From Nannocystis sp. RBIL2 (GTDB taxonomy: Bacteria; Myxococcota_A; Polyangia; Nannocystales; Nannocystaceae), in NCBI RefSeq assembly GCF_026626745.1, contig NZ_JAPNJW010000002.1:5108151-5172150 (forward strand): DNA of 64,000 bases, given 5' to 3'. Below the pieces are notes generated by a model. The model worked only from the letters and a program-made list of their open reading frames with translations. It did not search any database and was not told where the DNA came from. This document shows positions 26,864 through 34,793 of the stretch, piece by piece (within the stretch, counting starts at the first letter, position 1; each line of letters starts with the position of its first letter). The translations under genes and the position numbers were made by a program.

Positions 26864-27835
26864 TCACACCGGGGCGTAGTTGCCCGAGACATTGAGGAGA
26901 CCGGACTCGAAGCGGTTGCCGCCGGTCGCGTACCACACGCTGTCGTTGTCGCCGCCGGGGCCGTACCACACGATGTCCGTGTCGCCGTCGCCGTCGAAGT
27001 CGCCCGGCACCGCCTCGAACCCGCCGATCACGTTCCACGCAGTGCCGTCGGGCTTCTTCGGCGTGCTGTTGCCGAAGCCGCGCGCCGCGGTGCCGTTCCA
27101 CAGGAAATCGGAGGCCTCGCCCGGCGCGTACCAAAAAATGTCGTCGCGCCCGTCGCCGTTGAAGTCGCCGGCGAACGGCAGGTACAGCCCGGCCACGTTG
27201 TTGGTCGTCAGCTTGTCGAACGGGACGTTCGTGCTCGGCCGCCCGTACCACACCGGCTCCGGCGCGTCGCCGCCGCCGTACCACAGGATGTCGGTGCGCC
27301 CGTCGCCGTCGAAGTCACCCGCCACCGGCAGGTAGTTGCCGTCGACCGTGATCGCCACATTATTGAACTTGTTGCCGCCGAGCCCGTACCAGACGAAGTC
27401 GTCGGCCTCGCTCGGTGCGTACCACAGCACATCATCAAAACCGTCGCCGTTGAAGTCGCCGGCGATCGGCTGGTAGTGCATGCCGCCGACGTTGAACACC
27501 GCGCCGCCGCTGGTCTTCGGCGTCGACTTGGTGAACCCGCCATTGGCCGTGCCGTTCCAGATCGCCTCCGGCAGTTCACCCGGCGCATAGAAAAACACGT
27601 CGCCGCGGCCGTCGCCGTCGAAGTCGCCCGCCACCGTGAAGTACAGCGATTGCACGTTCGGCGCGAACGTCTGCGTAAAGCCGCCGACCTCCTTGCCGAG
27701 CCACAGCGGATCGGCGCCTTCGCCCGCCTGGTACCAGAAGATGTCGTCCGCCCCGTCCCCGTCGTAGTCGCGGTGGCTCGACTGGCTCGCCCGCCGCAGC
27801 GGCGGCTTCGGCGGCTCGGGCGGCTCCGGCGGCAC
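26864..27835 (-). repeat. FG-GAP module, copy B of a direct repeat of about 970 bp
   Basis: Same orientation as copy A and about 1.7 kb away. It encodes the same seven calcium-loop repeats, ending FESGLLNVSGNYAPV against FESGLLSVSGNYNPV in copy A. High identity implies recent duplication or gene conversion between neighbours. Confidence 0.85.
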
Positions 27836-28663
27836 CACGCAGGCCCCCTGGGCTTGCAAGATCTGGATGTCTGCACCGTAGTAGAAGCGGAGGATCCCCG
27901 AACTGTCGCGGCCCTTGTTCTCGAGGCAGCGCGCGCCCCACTGCGACATGCAGCCGCGGTTCTGCCCGTAGCCCGGCGCCCCGACGTCGAACACGTAGCC
28001 GAGCTTGGTCTGCGCGACTGCGTGGCCCGTCTTGCCGTCGTTGAAGGTGACGTACTTCTCGGTCGCGGCGACGGAGCCGTTGGCGGTGTCGATGCAGCTC
28101 GTCTGCGGCAGGTTCGGGTCGCCGGCGACGTAGAAGCCGTAGGTCAGCCAGCCATTGTATGCGAGGTACTGGCCGCTGGTCGCGGCGGCGGCCTCGTAGT
28201 GGATCGCCTGCGGGGCGATCCCACACGAATAGACCTGGCAGCCCTGGCCGTCGCAGATCGTGCCGTCATTGGCCATGCCGTAGTAGGCGACCGAGCGCGC
28301 AGCGATCGCCTGGGCCTTGAGCGCCTCGAAATCGGCGCCGCCGTTCTCGCAGGCGATGACGTGCGGGATGTAATCGGTCTCGGTCGCGCGCGAGGCCCCC
28401 TCGACGTCGATGGCACAGTACGCCTGCGGCAGCGGGGCCTGAATGCTGCCGGCCGAGGGCGAGCTGGGATACGTCAGGCCCTCGAGGCCGGGCGACATGC
28501 CGCGCGGAGCACCGGGCTCGGCGGCGACGTCGAGGTCGTCCGCGAGGTCGACGCCCTCCGCGGGCGAATCACCGCAGGCGACTGCGCCGAAGCAGGGCAG
28601 CGCGAACAGGGCGAAGAGGGCAGAACCGCGGGCGGGCCGCGTGGAACGGTTCGAGGCGTGCAT
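26864..28663 (-). CDS. SpoIID-type peptidoglycan-cleaving lipoprotein with FG-GAP repeats
   Basis: From ATG 28663 (AAGGAG upstream) the product is 599 aa with lipobox FGAVAC. Residues about 75-265 match SpoIID/LytB amidase-enhancer or lytic-transglycosylase domains: DYIPHVIACENGG with the likely catalytic Glu, FEALKAQAIAARSVAYY, and the C-terminal signature GCMSQWGARCLE followed by ILRFYYGADI. After the hinge PPEPPEPPKPPL come seven FG-GAP repeats with DxDGDG loops. SpoIID enzymes cleave glycan strands stripped of stem peptides; its neighbour, a VanY-type enzyme, acts on those peptides, so the two may work together on the wall. They are separated by 116 bp and probably co-transcribed. Confidence 0.92.
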   Translation of the reverse strand: MHASNRSTRPARGSALFALFALPCFGAVACGDSPAEGVDLADDLDVAAEPGAPRGMSPGLEGLTYPSSPSAGSIQAPLPQAYCAIDVEGASRATETDYIPHVIACENGGADFEALKAQAIAARSVAYYGMANDGTICDGQGCQVYSCGIAPQAIHYEAAAATSGQYLAYNGWLTYGFYVAGDPNLPQTSCIDTANGSVAATEKYVTFNDGKTGHAVAQTKLGYVFDVGAPGYGQNRGCMSQWGARCLENKGRDSSGILRFYYGADIQILQAQGACVVPPEPPEPPKPPLRRASQSSHRDYDGDGADDIFWYQAGEGADPLWLGKEVGGFTQTFAPNVQSLYFTVAGDFDGDGRGDVFFYAPGELPEAIWNGTANGGFTKSTPKTSGGAVFNVGGMHYQPIAGDFNGDGFDDVLWYAPSEADDFVWYGLGGNKFNNVAITVDGNYLPVAGDFDGDGRTDILWYGGGDAPEPVWYGRPSTNVPFDKLTTNNVAGLYLPFAGDFNGDGRDDIFWYAPGEASDFLWNGTAARGFGNSTPKKPDGTAWNVIGGFEAVPGDFDGDGDTDIVWYGPGGDNDSVWYATGGNRFESGLLNVSGNYAPV

Positions 28664-28753
28664 GGTGCGGGCTCCTTGGGGTGACTCGGTCACCTCTCAC
28701 CCGGTCTTCCCGGCTCACCGCCGATCCGTCACGCCCGTCACCACCCCTGCGAA

Positions 28754-28765
28754 TTTTTTAAAAAA
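28754..28765. other. Perfect AT palindrome TTTTTTAAAAAA
   Basis: Twelve A/T bases in a row forming a perfect palindrome lie between the methyltransferase end and the SpoIID-type gene start. In DNA of this G+C such a run is exceptional. It could be part of a promoter UP element, a DNA-bending site, or the T run of a weak terminator. Shorter TTTTAAAA versions recur elsewhere in the window. Confidence 0.5.
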
Positions 28766-28891
28766 GACCCTCGCGCGCGCGGTCGCCCCGGCTCCGAGGG
28801 CCGAGGGCCGAGGCCGTGCTCGCGGCAGCGCGAATCGCCCCATCCGCGCCCGTCTCGGCGGACGCCGCCTTCCCGAGCGCGCTCCCATCGC

Positions 28892-29596
28892 TCACGGCTC
28901 GCGGCGCCCCTCCACGATGTACTGGTCCGGGAGCGCCACGGGCAAGACTCTCGCGCTGAGGCCGGCGCTCGCCAGCTCCGCGACCACGACCTCGGGTGGC
29001 ACACGCATGTGCGCCGGCGGGCCGCGGTGCCCCGCCATGCTGAAGTCCACGATCATCAATTTCCCGCCGGGCCGGAGCGCCGCGGCGAGCTCGCGCGCGT
29101 GACGTTCGCGATCGTCGAGGTGGTGCCATACGTGCACCACCAAGATCCGGTCGACGCTGGCGGCTGCGAGACCGGAACCGGTCCCTGTCGACTGAACCGA
29201 GCGCAGGTTGGCCAGCTTCTCCCGACGAGCGCGCTCGTTCAGGTAGCGCACCATGTCCGGTTCGATGTCCGTGGCGATGACCTCGCCCGCAGGCACCGCC
29301 CGCGCCAGGCGCACCGCGAAGTAGCCGGTGCCCGCGCCGACATCGGCGACGCGCATCGTCGGTTCCAGCGCCAGCGCCCGCAACACCTCCTCCGGACGCT
29401 GCCAGGCCTCGCGGTCGGGAGCGTCGAACACCTCGGCCCAGGTGTCCGCATTCGTGAAGCCGTGATGCGCCCCGGGCCCGTGATGCCTCCCGTGCCCGGG
29501 GCCGTCGTGCCCCGGGGGGACCGCGACGCGGGTCGAAGGGGTGCACGCACCCCCGAATGTCACCGCGAGGAATGCCTTTTTTAAAATGGGATGCAT
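28892..29596 (-). CDS. Class I SAM-dependent methyltransferase with lipoprotein-like signal
   Basis: From ATG 29596 the product is 234 aa. It begins MHPILKKAFLAVTFGGACTP, a short lipoprotein signal with lipobox GGAC, followed by a His/Gly-rich stretch. The rest is a standard Rossmann methyltransferase: motif I VADVGAGTGYFAVRLA, acidic loop ATDIEPDMV, motif IV-like VHVWHHL, and LRPGGKLMIVDF. Export would place a SAM-dependent enzyme where SAM is not expected, so either the signal is non-functional or the substrate is modified before export. The Leu-Lys codons at its start are TTA AAA, very rare here. Confidence 0.85.
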   Translation of the reverse strand: MHPILKKAFLAVTFGGACTPSTRVAVPPGHDGPGHGRHHGPGAHHGFTNADTWAEVFDAPDREAWQRPEEVLRALALEPTMRVADVGAGTGYFAVRLARAVPAGEVIATDIEPDMVRYLNERARREKLANLRSVQSTGTGSGLAAASVDRILVVHVWHHLDDRERHARELAAALRPGGKLMIVDFSMAGHRGPPAHMRVPPEVVVAELASAGLSARVLPVALPDQYIVEGRREP

Positions 29597-29728
29597 CTGC
29601 TCTCCACGCCGAAGCCTCCTCATCTTTTAGAGGACCGCGCCGTTCGCCGGGAGGGCGGGGCTTTCGCTCCGGTCGGCGTGATTTTCGATCGCGGACGGTC
29701 TCGCGCCGTCCGCCGCCTCCTGCCCTCG

Positions 29729-31345
29729 CTACTGCGCCGGCACGAAGCCGGCGAGGAAAGCGTCACTGTCCTCGATCGGCGTCCCGTCGAGCTCCACGCC
29801 GCCGCCGCACGCGTCCGCCACCGCCATTACCACGTCCGGGCCCGCCGCGAGGTCGTAGCCGAGCGCCCGCGGCTCATCGTCGCTGATGCACGGGATATCG
29901 CTGTCCACCTGCTCGCTGATGTAGCTGGTCTTGACCTCCCAGCCCTCGCCGAGGCCGAGCAAGAACATGCGGACGCCCGCTTCCGCCGCTCCGCTCGGGA
30001 CGACGGGCTCTCCTGCGATTCCCAGGGACCGGCCAAACTGCCCGAGCACGTAAATGTCCTGCCCGCGCGTCGCGACCCCGTGCGCCTCGGTGGCCTGCAA
30101 CGCATCTGACTCGAGCATCTGGTGGGCGACGCAGGCCCCGTCGCCGGCCGCGAGGCGAGTGACGAAGGCGGTGTAGAGATCGCCCGACGTGCTCTCGCAC
30201 CCGGGTGGGTTCTGCGGGAAGAATTTTCCATGGCCGAGGCCGACCGCGATCACGTCGCCGTTGTCCGCCAGCGCCATCCCGTTGACGCGATCGCGGCGCT
30301 CGGTGTCGCCGAGCGTGGTGATCCATCCACCGTCGAACAGCATCGGCCCCGCGGCGAGCGGCAATTGCAGGCGCGCGACGAAGCCGTCGGCGTCGCCGCT
30401 GACCACCGGCACCGTGCCGTCGTCGAGCGGCCCGGTGATCTGGCCGGCCAGGATCACATCTCCGTCCGCCGCGACCGCCACCGCGCGGGCCGAGGTCGCC
30501 ACTCGGGCCTGGTCCATCGAGGGCGGCAACGCGGGGCTGTAGAGGCACCGCGGCGCCACGGGTCCGAGTTCGAGGTCGAGCTGCGCGTGGAGGATGCCGA
30601 ACGTCTCCGGCACGTCGGGGTCGGCGCAGGAGCCCGCGGCGTGGATCGAGCCGTCCGCGAGCGCGAGCGCATGCACCGCGGTGGCGCCCTCGCCGAGGAC
30701 GCGGCCCGCGAGCAGCGCTCCGGTGGCCGCCTCGAAGCGGGCGACGAAGGCTCCTCCGGGACCGCCCTCGATCGTCCCCGACGGGAACCCCAGCGTCCCG
30801 GCGATCGAGCCGCCGATGAACACCTCCTCGTCGGCGACCGCCAGAGCCCCCGCGGTCCCGGTCGCATTTGCCTCCGGCTCTCCCACCGAGAGCCACAGCA
30901 GCTCGCCGGCGCAGTCGAACTTGGCGACGAACGGCGCGGCCAGATCGCCCATCACCGTCGTCATCGCCCCGCCGACCTTCAGCTCGCGGGTGAAGTTGCC
31001 CCCCGCGTACGTGTTGCCCGCCCCGTCGAACTTCACCGCCTGCAGCGTCTGCTTGCCCTGCCCGGTCGCGTGCAGCAGCGACGCCAGCGCGCCCGGCTCA
31101 CCTACCGGCGGTTCGCACACGAGCTCCCCCGTCGTGCTCGTCGGCGCAGTCGCCCCGTCCCCGGTCGCCACCTCGGATGTCGTCCCCGACGAGCTCGTCG
31201 TGGTGGTCGTGGTGAAGCCCGTCGTGCTCGCGGCGCTGTCGCTGTCGACGAGCACGACCTGCGGTCCGCAGGCGAGCGCCGCCGACAGCACCAGCGGCCC
31301 GAGCGACATCATCCATGACGTGACCGATCGGACATGCCCACCCAT
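29729..31345 (-). CDS. Secreted beta-propeller-like lipoprotein
   Basis: The 538-aa product starts at ATG 31345 or, alternatively, the ATG pair at 31312/31309; all keep the signal SLGPLVLSAALAC. A Thr/Ser tether (TTTTTTSSSGTTSE) follows. Then come repeated segments of the style ALAVADEEVFIGGSIAG, ALALADGSIHAAGS, AVAVAADGDVILAGQITG and GMALADNGDVIAVGLG, each about 50 residues apart. This is a secreted propeller of the kind called SBBP-like repeats. Probably a surface binding protein. Its start lies 54 bp after the sigma factor gene, so it may be co-transcribed and be the output of that regulatory unit. Confidence 0.8.
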   Translation of the reverse strand: MGGHVRSVTSWMMSLGPLVLSAALACGPQVVLVDSDSAASTTGFTTTTTTSSSGTTSEVATGDGATAPTSTTGELVCEPPVGEPGALASLLHATGQGKQTLQAVKFDGAGNTYAGGNFTRELKVGGAMTTVMGDLAAPFVAKFDCAGELLWLSVGEPEANATGTAGALAVADEEVFIGGSIAGTLGFPSGTIEGGPGGAFVARFEAATGALLAGRVLGEGATAVHALALADGSIHAAGSCADPDVPETFGILHAQLDLELGPVAPRCLYSPALPPSMDQARVATSARAVAVAADGDVILAGQITGPLDDGTVPVVSGDADGFVARLQLPLAAGPMLFDGGWITTLGDTERRDRVNGMALADNGDVIAVGLGHGKFFPQNPPGCESTSGDLYTAFVTRLAAGDGACVAHQMLESDALQATEAHGVATRGQDIYVLGQFGRSLGIAGEPVVPSGAAEAGVRMFLLGLGEGWEVKTSYISEQVDSDIPCISDDEPRALGYDLAAGPDVVMAVADACGGGVELDGTPIEDSDAFLAGFVPAQ

Positions 31346-31353
31346 ACATGTCC
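31330..31353. promoter_or_regulatory. Inverted repeat GGACATG-N10-CATGTCC over a start region
   Basis: Two seven-base arms, GGACATG (31330-31336) and CATGTCC (31347-31353), are perfect inverted repeats spanning the upstream start codon of the lipoprotein gene. The same heptamers form palindromes at 10835-10852 and 43207-43216. It could be an operator, or in RNA a hairpin covering the start codon and limiting translation. Confidence 0.4.
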
Positions 31354-31399
31354 CATCGACCATTTTATGAATATCGAATCCTCGCACGGCGCCCTCCCC

Positions 31400-32737
31400 T
31401 CAATCACAGCGACGCATCAGCGCCGAGAATTGTGGGTCGCCCGGGTACTGCTCGGCCACCGCCTTCGCCGCGGCCGCGTTGCCCTTGCCGCAGTGGATCC
31501 GCACGCGCATCAGATCGCGGATGTCGGCGCTGGGGCTGCGCGGGAAGTCGCGGCGGTGCTCGTCGAGCAGCGACAGCGCCAGGCTCGTGTTGCCGGCAGC
31601 CAGCGCGGCCTTGGCCTCGTCGAGGATCCGGTGCTCCGCGGCCAGGCTGTTGCGCCGCGACGCGGCCACCTCCTCGACCGGCGGAGCCGGACTCACGGGC
31701 GCGGGCGCCGACCGCCGAGCTGCGCGACGCGGCGCCGGAGCGGGCACGACCGCAGGCGCGACCTCCTCGATCACCGCACCGGCCTCGCCCACAGCCTGCG
31801 GAACCACTCCCGCATCGCCCGAAGCCGCCCCGGCCTCCGGAACCACTCTCGCATCCCCCGAAGCCGCCCCGACCGCCGCGCCGCTCGGCACCTCGTCAAT
31901 CGCGCCTCGTATAAACATCTCCTCCGGCGGCGCAGCCTCGACCCCGGCAGCGGGCTCGGCCGCCGCCTCGCGCGAATCGTGCATCTGCCACAACCCGGCC
32001 GCCAGCGCCCCCGCGGCCACCACGCTCGCCACCAGCGCCGCCGCCCCCAGCCAGCTCCGCGGCCCCGTCGCTGCGCCCACGGCAGCCGGCACGCTCGCCA
32101 TCGGGCTCCCCAGCGCCGTGCTCAGCCCCTCCAGCTCGCCGGGCGACGGCCCCTGCTCCACGCAATGGCGCTGGATCAGCAGCGCCCAGCCGGCCGCCCC
32201 GAGCGTCGCCGCGAACGCCTGACAGCGGCGACGTGCCAGGCGGAGCCGCGAATAGACAGTGTTCAACGGGGCCCCCAGCGCCTCCGACACCTCCGGCGCC
32301 GACAGCCCCTCCCCGTCGCACAGCAGCAGTACCTCGCGCTGGTCCGCCGGCAGCTCGCTCAGCAGCATCTCCAGCGTCCACACCGCCTCGCTGCGCGACA
32401 TCGGCTCCTCGCCGCCGCCGCGCACCGCCTCCGCGTCGGTCAGCGCCTGCGCCTTGCGCATGTGGCGGGCGTAGCCGCGGCGCAGGTGGCGGACGTGGTT
32501 CCACACCACCGCGGTCAGCCACGGCTTCAGCGGGCGCGACAGGTCCAGGCTCTCCAGCTGGCGGAACACCGAGACCCACACCTCCTGGGCCACGTCGTGA
32601 AGCTGCTCGGGCGGGACCCCGAAGTGACGCGCGAGCCGCCACACGTGCGCGGCGTGCTCGGAGTAGATGGCGGCGAACTTCGGGTCGCGGGTCATACGTC
32701 GGCTCATGGGCTGCCCGGATGCGGGGCGTTCCGTCAT
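31400..32737 (-). CDS. ECF sigma factor fused to a membrane-anchored tail
   Basis: The 445-aa product starts at ATG 32737, whose ATGA overlaps the upstream gene's stop. Residues 1-185 are an RNA polymerase sigma-70 (ECF) factor: region 2 with HDVAQEVWVSVFRQLESLDLS, then the helix PWLTAVVWNHVRHLRRG, and region 4 with LPADQREVLLLCDGEGLSAP and LNTVYSRLRLARRR. Next is a transmembrane helix (AAALVASVVAAGALAAGLW), a Pro/Ala/Val linker, and a TPR-like end (ILDEAKAALAAGNTSLALSLL). The sigma domain is thus tethered to the membrane, with a sensor-like domain outside; release by proteolysis or in-place control would replace a separate anti-sigma factor. Confidence 0.9.
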   Translation of the reverse strand: MTERPASGQPMSRRMTRDPKFAAIYSEHAAHVWRLARHFGVPPEQLHDVAQEVWVSVFRQLESLDLSRPLKPWLTAVVWNHVRHLRRGYARHMRKAQALTDAEAVRGGGEEPMSRSEAVWTLEMLLSELPADQREVLLLCDGEGLSAPEVSEALGAPLNTVYSRLRLARRRCQAFAATLGAAGWALLIQRHCVEQGPSPGELEGLSTALGSPMASVPAAVGAATGPRSWLGAAALVASVVAAGALAAGLWQMHDSREAAAEPAAGVEAAPPEEMFIRGAIDEVPSGAAVGAASGDARVVPEAGAASGDAGVVPQAVGEAGAVIEEVAPAVVPAPAPRRAARRSAPAPVSPAPPVEEVAASRRNSLAAEHRILDEAKAALAAGNTSLALSLLDEHRRDFPRSPSADIRDLMRVRIHCGKGNAAAAKAVAEQYPGDPQFSALMRRCD

Positions 32738-33576
32738 GGGCTTGCACGAAATTCGAGACCGAGCCCGCCGGCGAAGAAAAACCGGGCGATCCCGTAGCTC
32801 CCGCCGGCCCCACGCGGCTCCAGCGGCGGCAGGAAGGGCCCGCCGCTGGCCCCGAGCCACAGGCCCACCCGGCGATGGAACCACCACACCAGCCCCGGGG
32901 CCGCGTGGACGTTGAAGCTCGGGAACGCGCGGATCCACGCTGCCCCGCCCCGGCTCGCCATCACCCCGCCCTCGACCCCGCCGCACAGCAGCACGTCGAC
33001 GCGGCGGGTCGCCACCACCCCGCAGCCGCGCACCAGCAGCGTCCCGCGGGCCCAGTCGGAGCGGAACGCCGGGTTCGCCGGGCGCAGCTGCAGGCCCTCG
33101 ACCCCGTCGGCCGCGAGCCCGACCTCGAGGCGGGCCCGCCTCCACACCAGCCCGAGCACCACCTGCCCGCCGCCGAAGCCCCCGCGCGGCAGCAGCCCGA
33201 GCCCGACCTGCCCGGCCACGCGCACGTGCACGCCGAGGCGGCGCGCCGGCGGCTCCTCGAGGGCCCACGTGCGCCACACCGTGTCGGCGTAGTGGATGAA
33301 GTCGTCGGCCAGCTCGGCGCAGCGACCGGCGTCGACCGCAGGCCGCTCGGTCGTCCCGAACTCGCCGCGCGTCGCGGTCGTCATCCGCCACGTCTGCGCG
33401 TCGACCCGGGTGACCCGCGCCCGAAACTCGCTCACCGCCGCCCGCGGCACGTCGGCGACGGTCGCCTGCAGCCGCGCGCGCACCTCCGCGGCCGTCGGAC
33501 ACTCCGGCGGGGCCTCCCACGCCACGGCCGGGGCGGACCCCAGCAGCAGCGGCATCACGAGGCCCGGCGCGAGCAC
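32734..33576 (-). CDS. Secreted beta-rich envelope protein
   Basis: The 280-aa product starts at GTG 33576 or ATG 33555, both giving a signal peptide (MPLLLGSAPAVAWEAPPEC). After the signal an ECPTAAEVRARL motif and strands (SEFRARVTRVDAQTWRMTTAT) follow. The C-terminal half has amphipathic strands, ending FFFAGGLGLEFRASP, like an outer-membrane barrel. This layout recurs in myxobacteria next to tethered ECF sigma factors. It overlaps the sigma gene by 4 bp, so production is coupled; it may report envelope state to the sigma factor. Confidence 0.75.
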   Translation of the reverse strand: MLAPGLVMPLLLGSAPAVAWEAPPECPTAAEVRARLQATVADVPRAAVSEFRARVTRVDAQTWRMTTATRGEFGTTERPAVDAGRCAELADDFIHYADTVWRTWALEEPPARRLGVHVRVAGQVGLGLLPRGGFGGGQVVLGLVWRRARLEVGLAADGVEGLQLRPANPAFRSDWARGTLLVRGCGVVATRRVDVLLCGGVEGGVMASRGGAAWIRAFPSFNVHAAPGLVWWFHRRVGLWLGASGGPFLPPLEPRGAGGSYGIARFFFAGGLGLEFRASP

Positions 33577-33765
33577 CGACGCGATTGTAACGGCGCGCCA
33601 TTTACGCCCGCAAGCGGCCGCGGGCGCAGCCTGCCCGGGCCGCGCCACCCCGCGAGCAGACTCGACTGCAGCCCCCGGCGCGGAGCGACGGCCCGAACCC
33701 TCGCGCGACGACGCGGCGTCGTGCCAGTGGCCCGGCCGTCGTCCGGCTCGCAAGCTGCCGCCTCT

Positions 33766-34065
33766 CCTCTGATTCGCAGCGTGAAAAAAGATCGACACCA
33801 CCGGCGAGACGCTCTGACTGTATCGATCGCGCGCGAACTCGGGTCCTCCGATTCACGAGTGCATCTCGACACCTCCCGGAAGCAACGAAGGTTCGGCGGA
33901 CGGACTGTATCGATTGCGCGCGAAGCCACCCTCCTCCGATTCAAGACGTGAATCTCGACACCGCCCAGCAGGAGCGACGACCCGGCGCTCGGACTTTATC
34001 GACTGTTCTCGCTAGCGGCCCGCCCCTCCGATTCGCAAGCGTGAATCTCGGCACCGCCCCGGCTC
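33766..34065. repeat. Degenerate tandem repeat, about 3.5 copies of an 80-92-bp unit
   Basis: Units begin with CCTC(C/T)GATTC at 33766, 33845, 33933 and 34025 (spacings 79, 88 and 92). Each continues with a G(T)GAATCTCGACACC-like block and a less conserved middle. Complete units end with ACT(G/T)TATCGA(T/C) followed by a GCGCGCGAA-like block. Read on the minus strand, each unit opens with GAATCGGAGG, which resembles a ribosome site, and contains ATCGATACAGTC. The array fills the gap between the divergent envelope operon and the small secreted gene. Confidence 0.75.
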
Positions 34066-34244
34066 GAAGCAGTCGGACGACAGGCCGGCCGGCTCCGCCG
34101 TATCGCAGCGTCGTCCGCCCGCTGTGCCCGGTCGCGGCCCCCGCCCGCGCGCGGGCGCTCACCACCTGCAGGGCACGGTACGCCTGTGGCTGCCTTTCGC
34201 TCGCGGCGCGGCGAGCGATCGCTCGGACGAGACATGGAGGGGGC

Positions 34245-34628
34245 ATGTCTCGTGACGCAATCCTCACGTCCCTGCTCATCTCACTCACCGCGGCGCCGAT
34301 GGTCGCGGCGAACTTGTCCGGCGGAGACGGCCGAGGGCCGTACGGGGCAGACCATGACGTGCTCGGCTCCGCGGCGGACCGTTCGGCCGGCGACCTGGCT
34401 GCGCACGCGTTCGGGGGCGGCCAGCACCTCAGGCTTGCGAGGCCTTCGCCGCGCCCCTGGATCGACGCCGACTCCAAGGACGCCATGCAAAGATGCAGCA
34501 CGGCGTTCGTCCTGAGCTTCGGCGCCCTCTGGTACCCGGCTGCCGCCATCGCCGGCGCGGGGTACCTGACCCAGTGCGCCTTGGAACTGGCCTGCCTCTT
34601 CACGGACTGTGCGGGCGACGGCGTCTGA
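34245..34628 (+). CDS. Small secreted protein with hydrophobic Cys-containing C-terminus
   Basis: The 127-aa product starts at ATG 34245 with GGAGGG four bases upstream, a strong site. It has a signal peptide (AILTSLLISLTAAPMVAAN), a hydrophilic Gly/Asp-rich middle, and a hydrophobic C-terminal third with Ala/Gly and four Cys (RCSTAFVLSFGALWY ... QCALELACLFTDCAGDG). The end resembles that of the broken secreted gene at 21713. Function unknown. A membrane-active or bacteriocin-like role is possible but only inferred from composition. Confidence 0.65.
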   Translation: MSRDAILTSLLISLTAAPMVAANLSGGDGRGPYGADHDVLGSAADRSAGDLAAHAFGGGQHLRLARPSPRPWIDADSKDAMQRCSTAFVLSFGALWYPAAAIAGAGYLTQCALELACLFTDCAGDGV

Positions 34629-34793
34629 CAGCGGCGTGCCCATGGCACGACCCGGCAGTTCCGGCGCGGATGTCTGCCTGAGGCTGGCTCGCCTTCGTGC
34701 AGTTCATCACGCGCCGGTGTGCACCTCCACGCGCCCGATCCTGCGATCCGAACCTCGTCTCCTCCTCGCTATTCTGGACGAGGACGTCCAGCC

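Noticed and set aside
31400..33601. Single 733-codon reading through two genes
   Set aside because: Only the last 445 codons form the sigma factor; the front is out of frame with the secreted protein gene, which has a signal peptide and an ATGA junction.
33766..34065. CRISPR array
   Set aside because: Units are degenerate, unevenly spaced, with no constant repeat and no cas gene.
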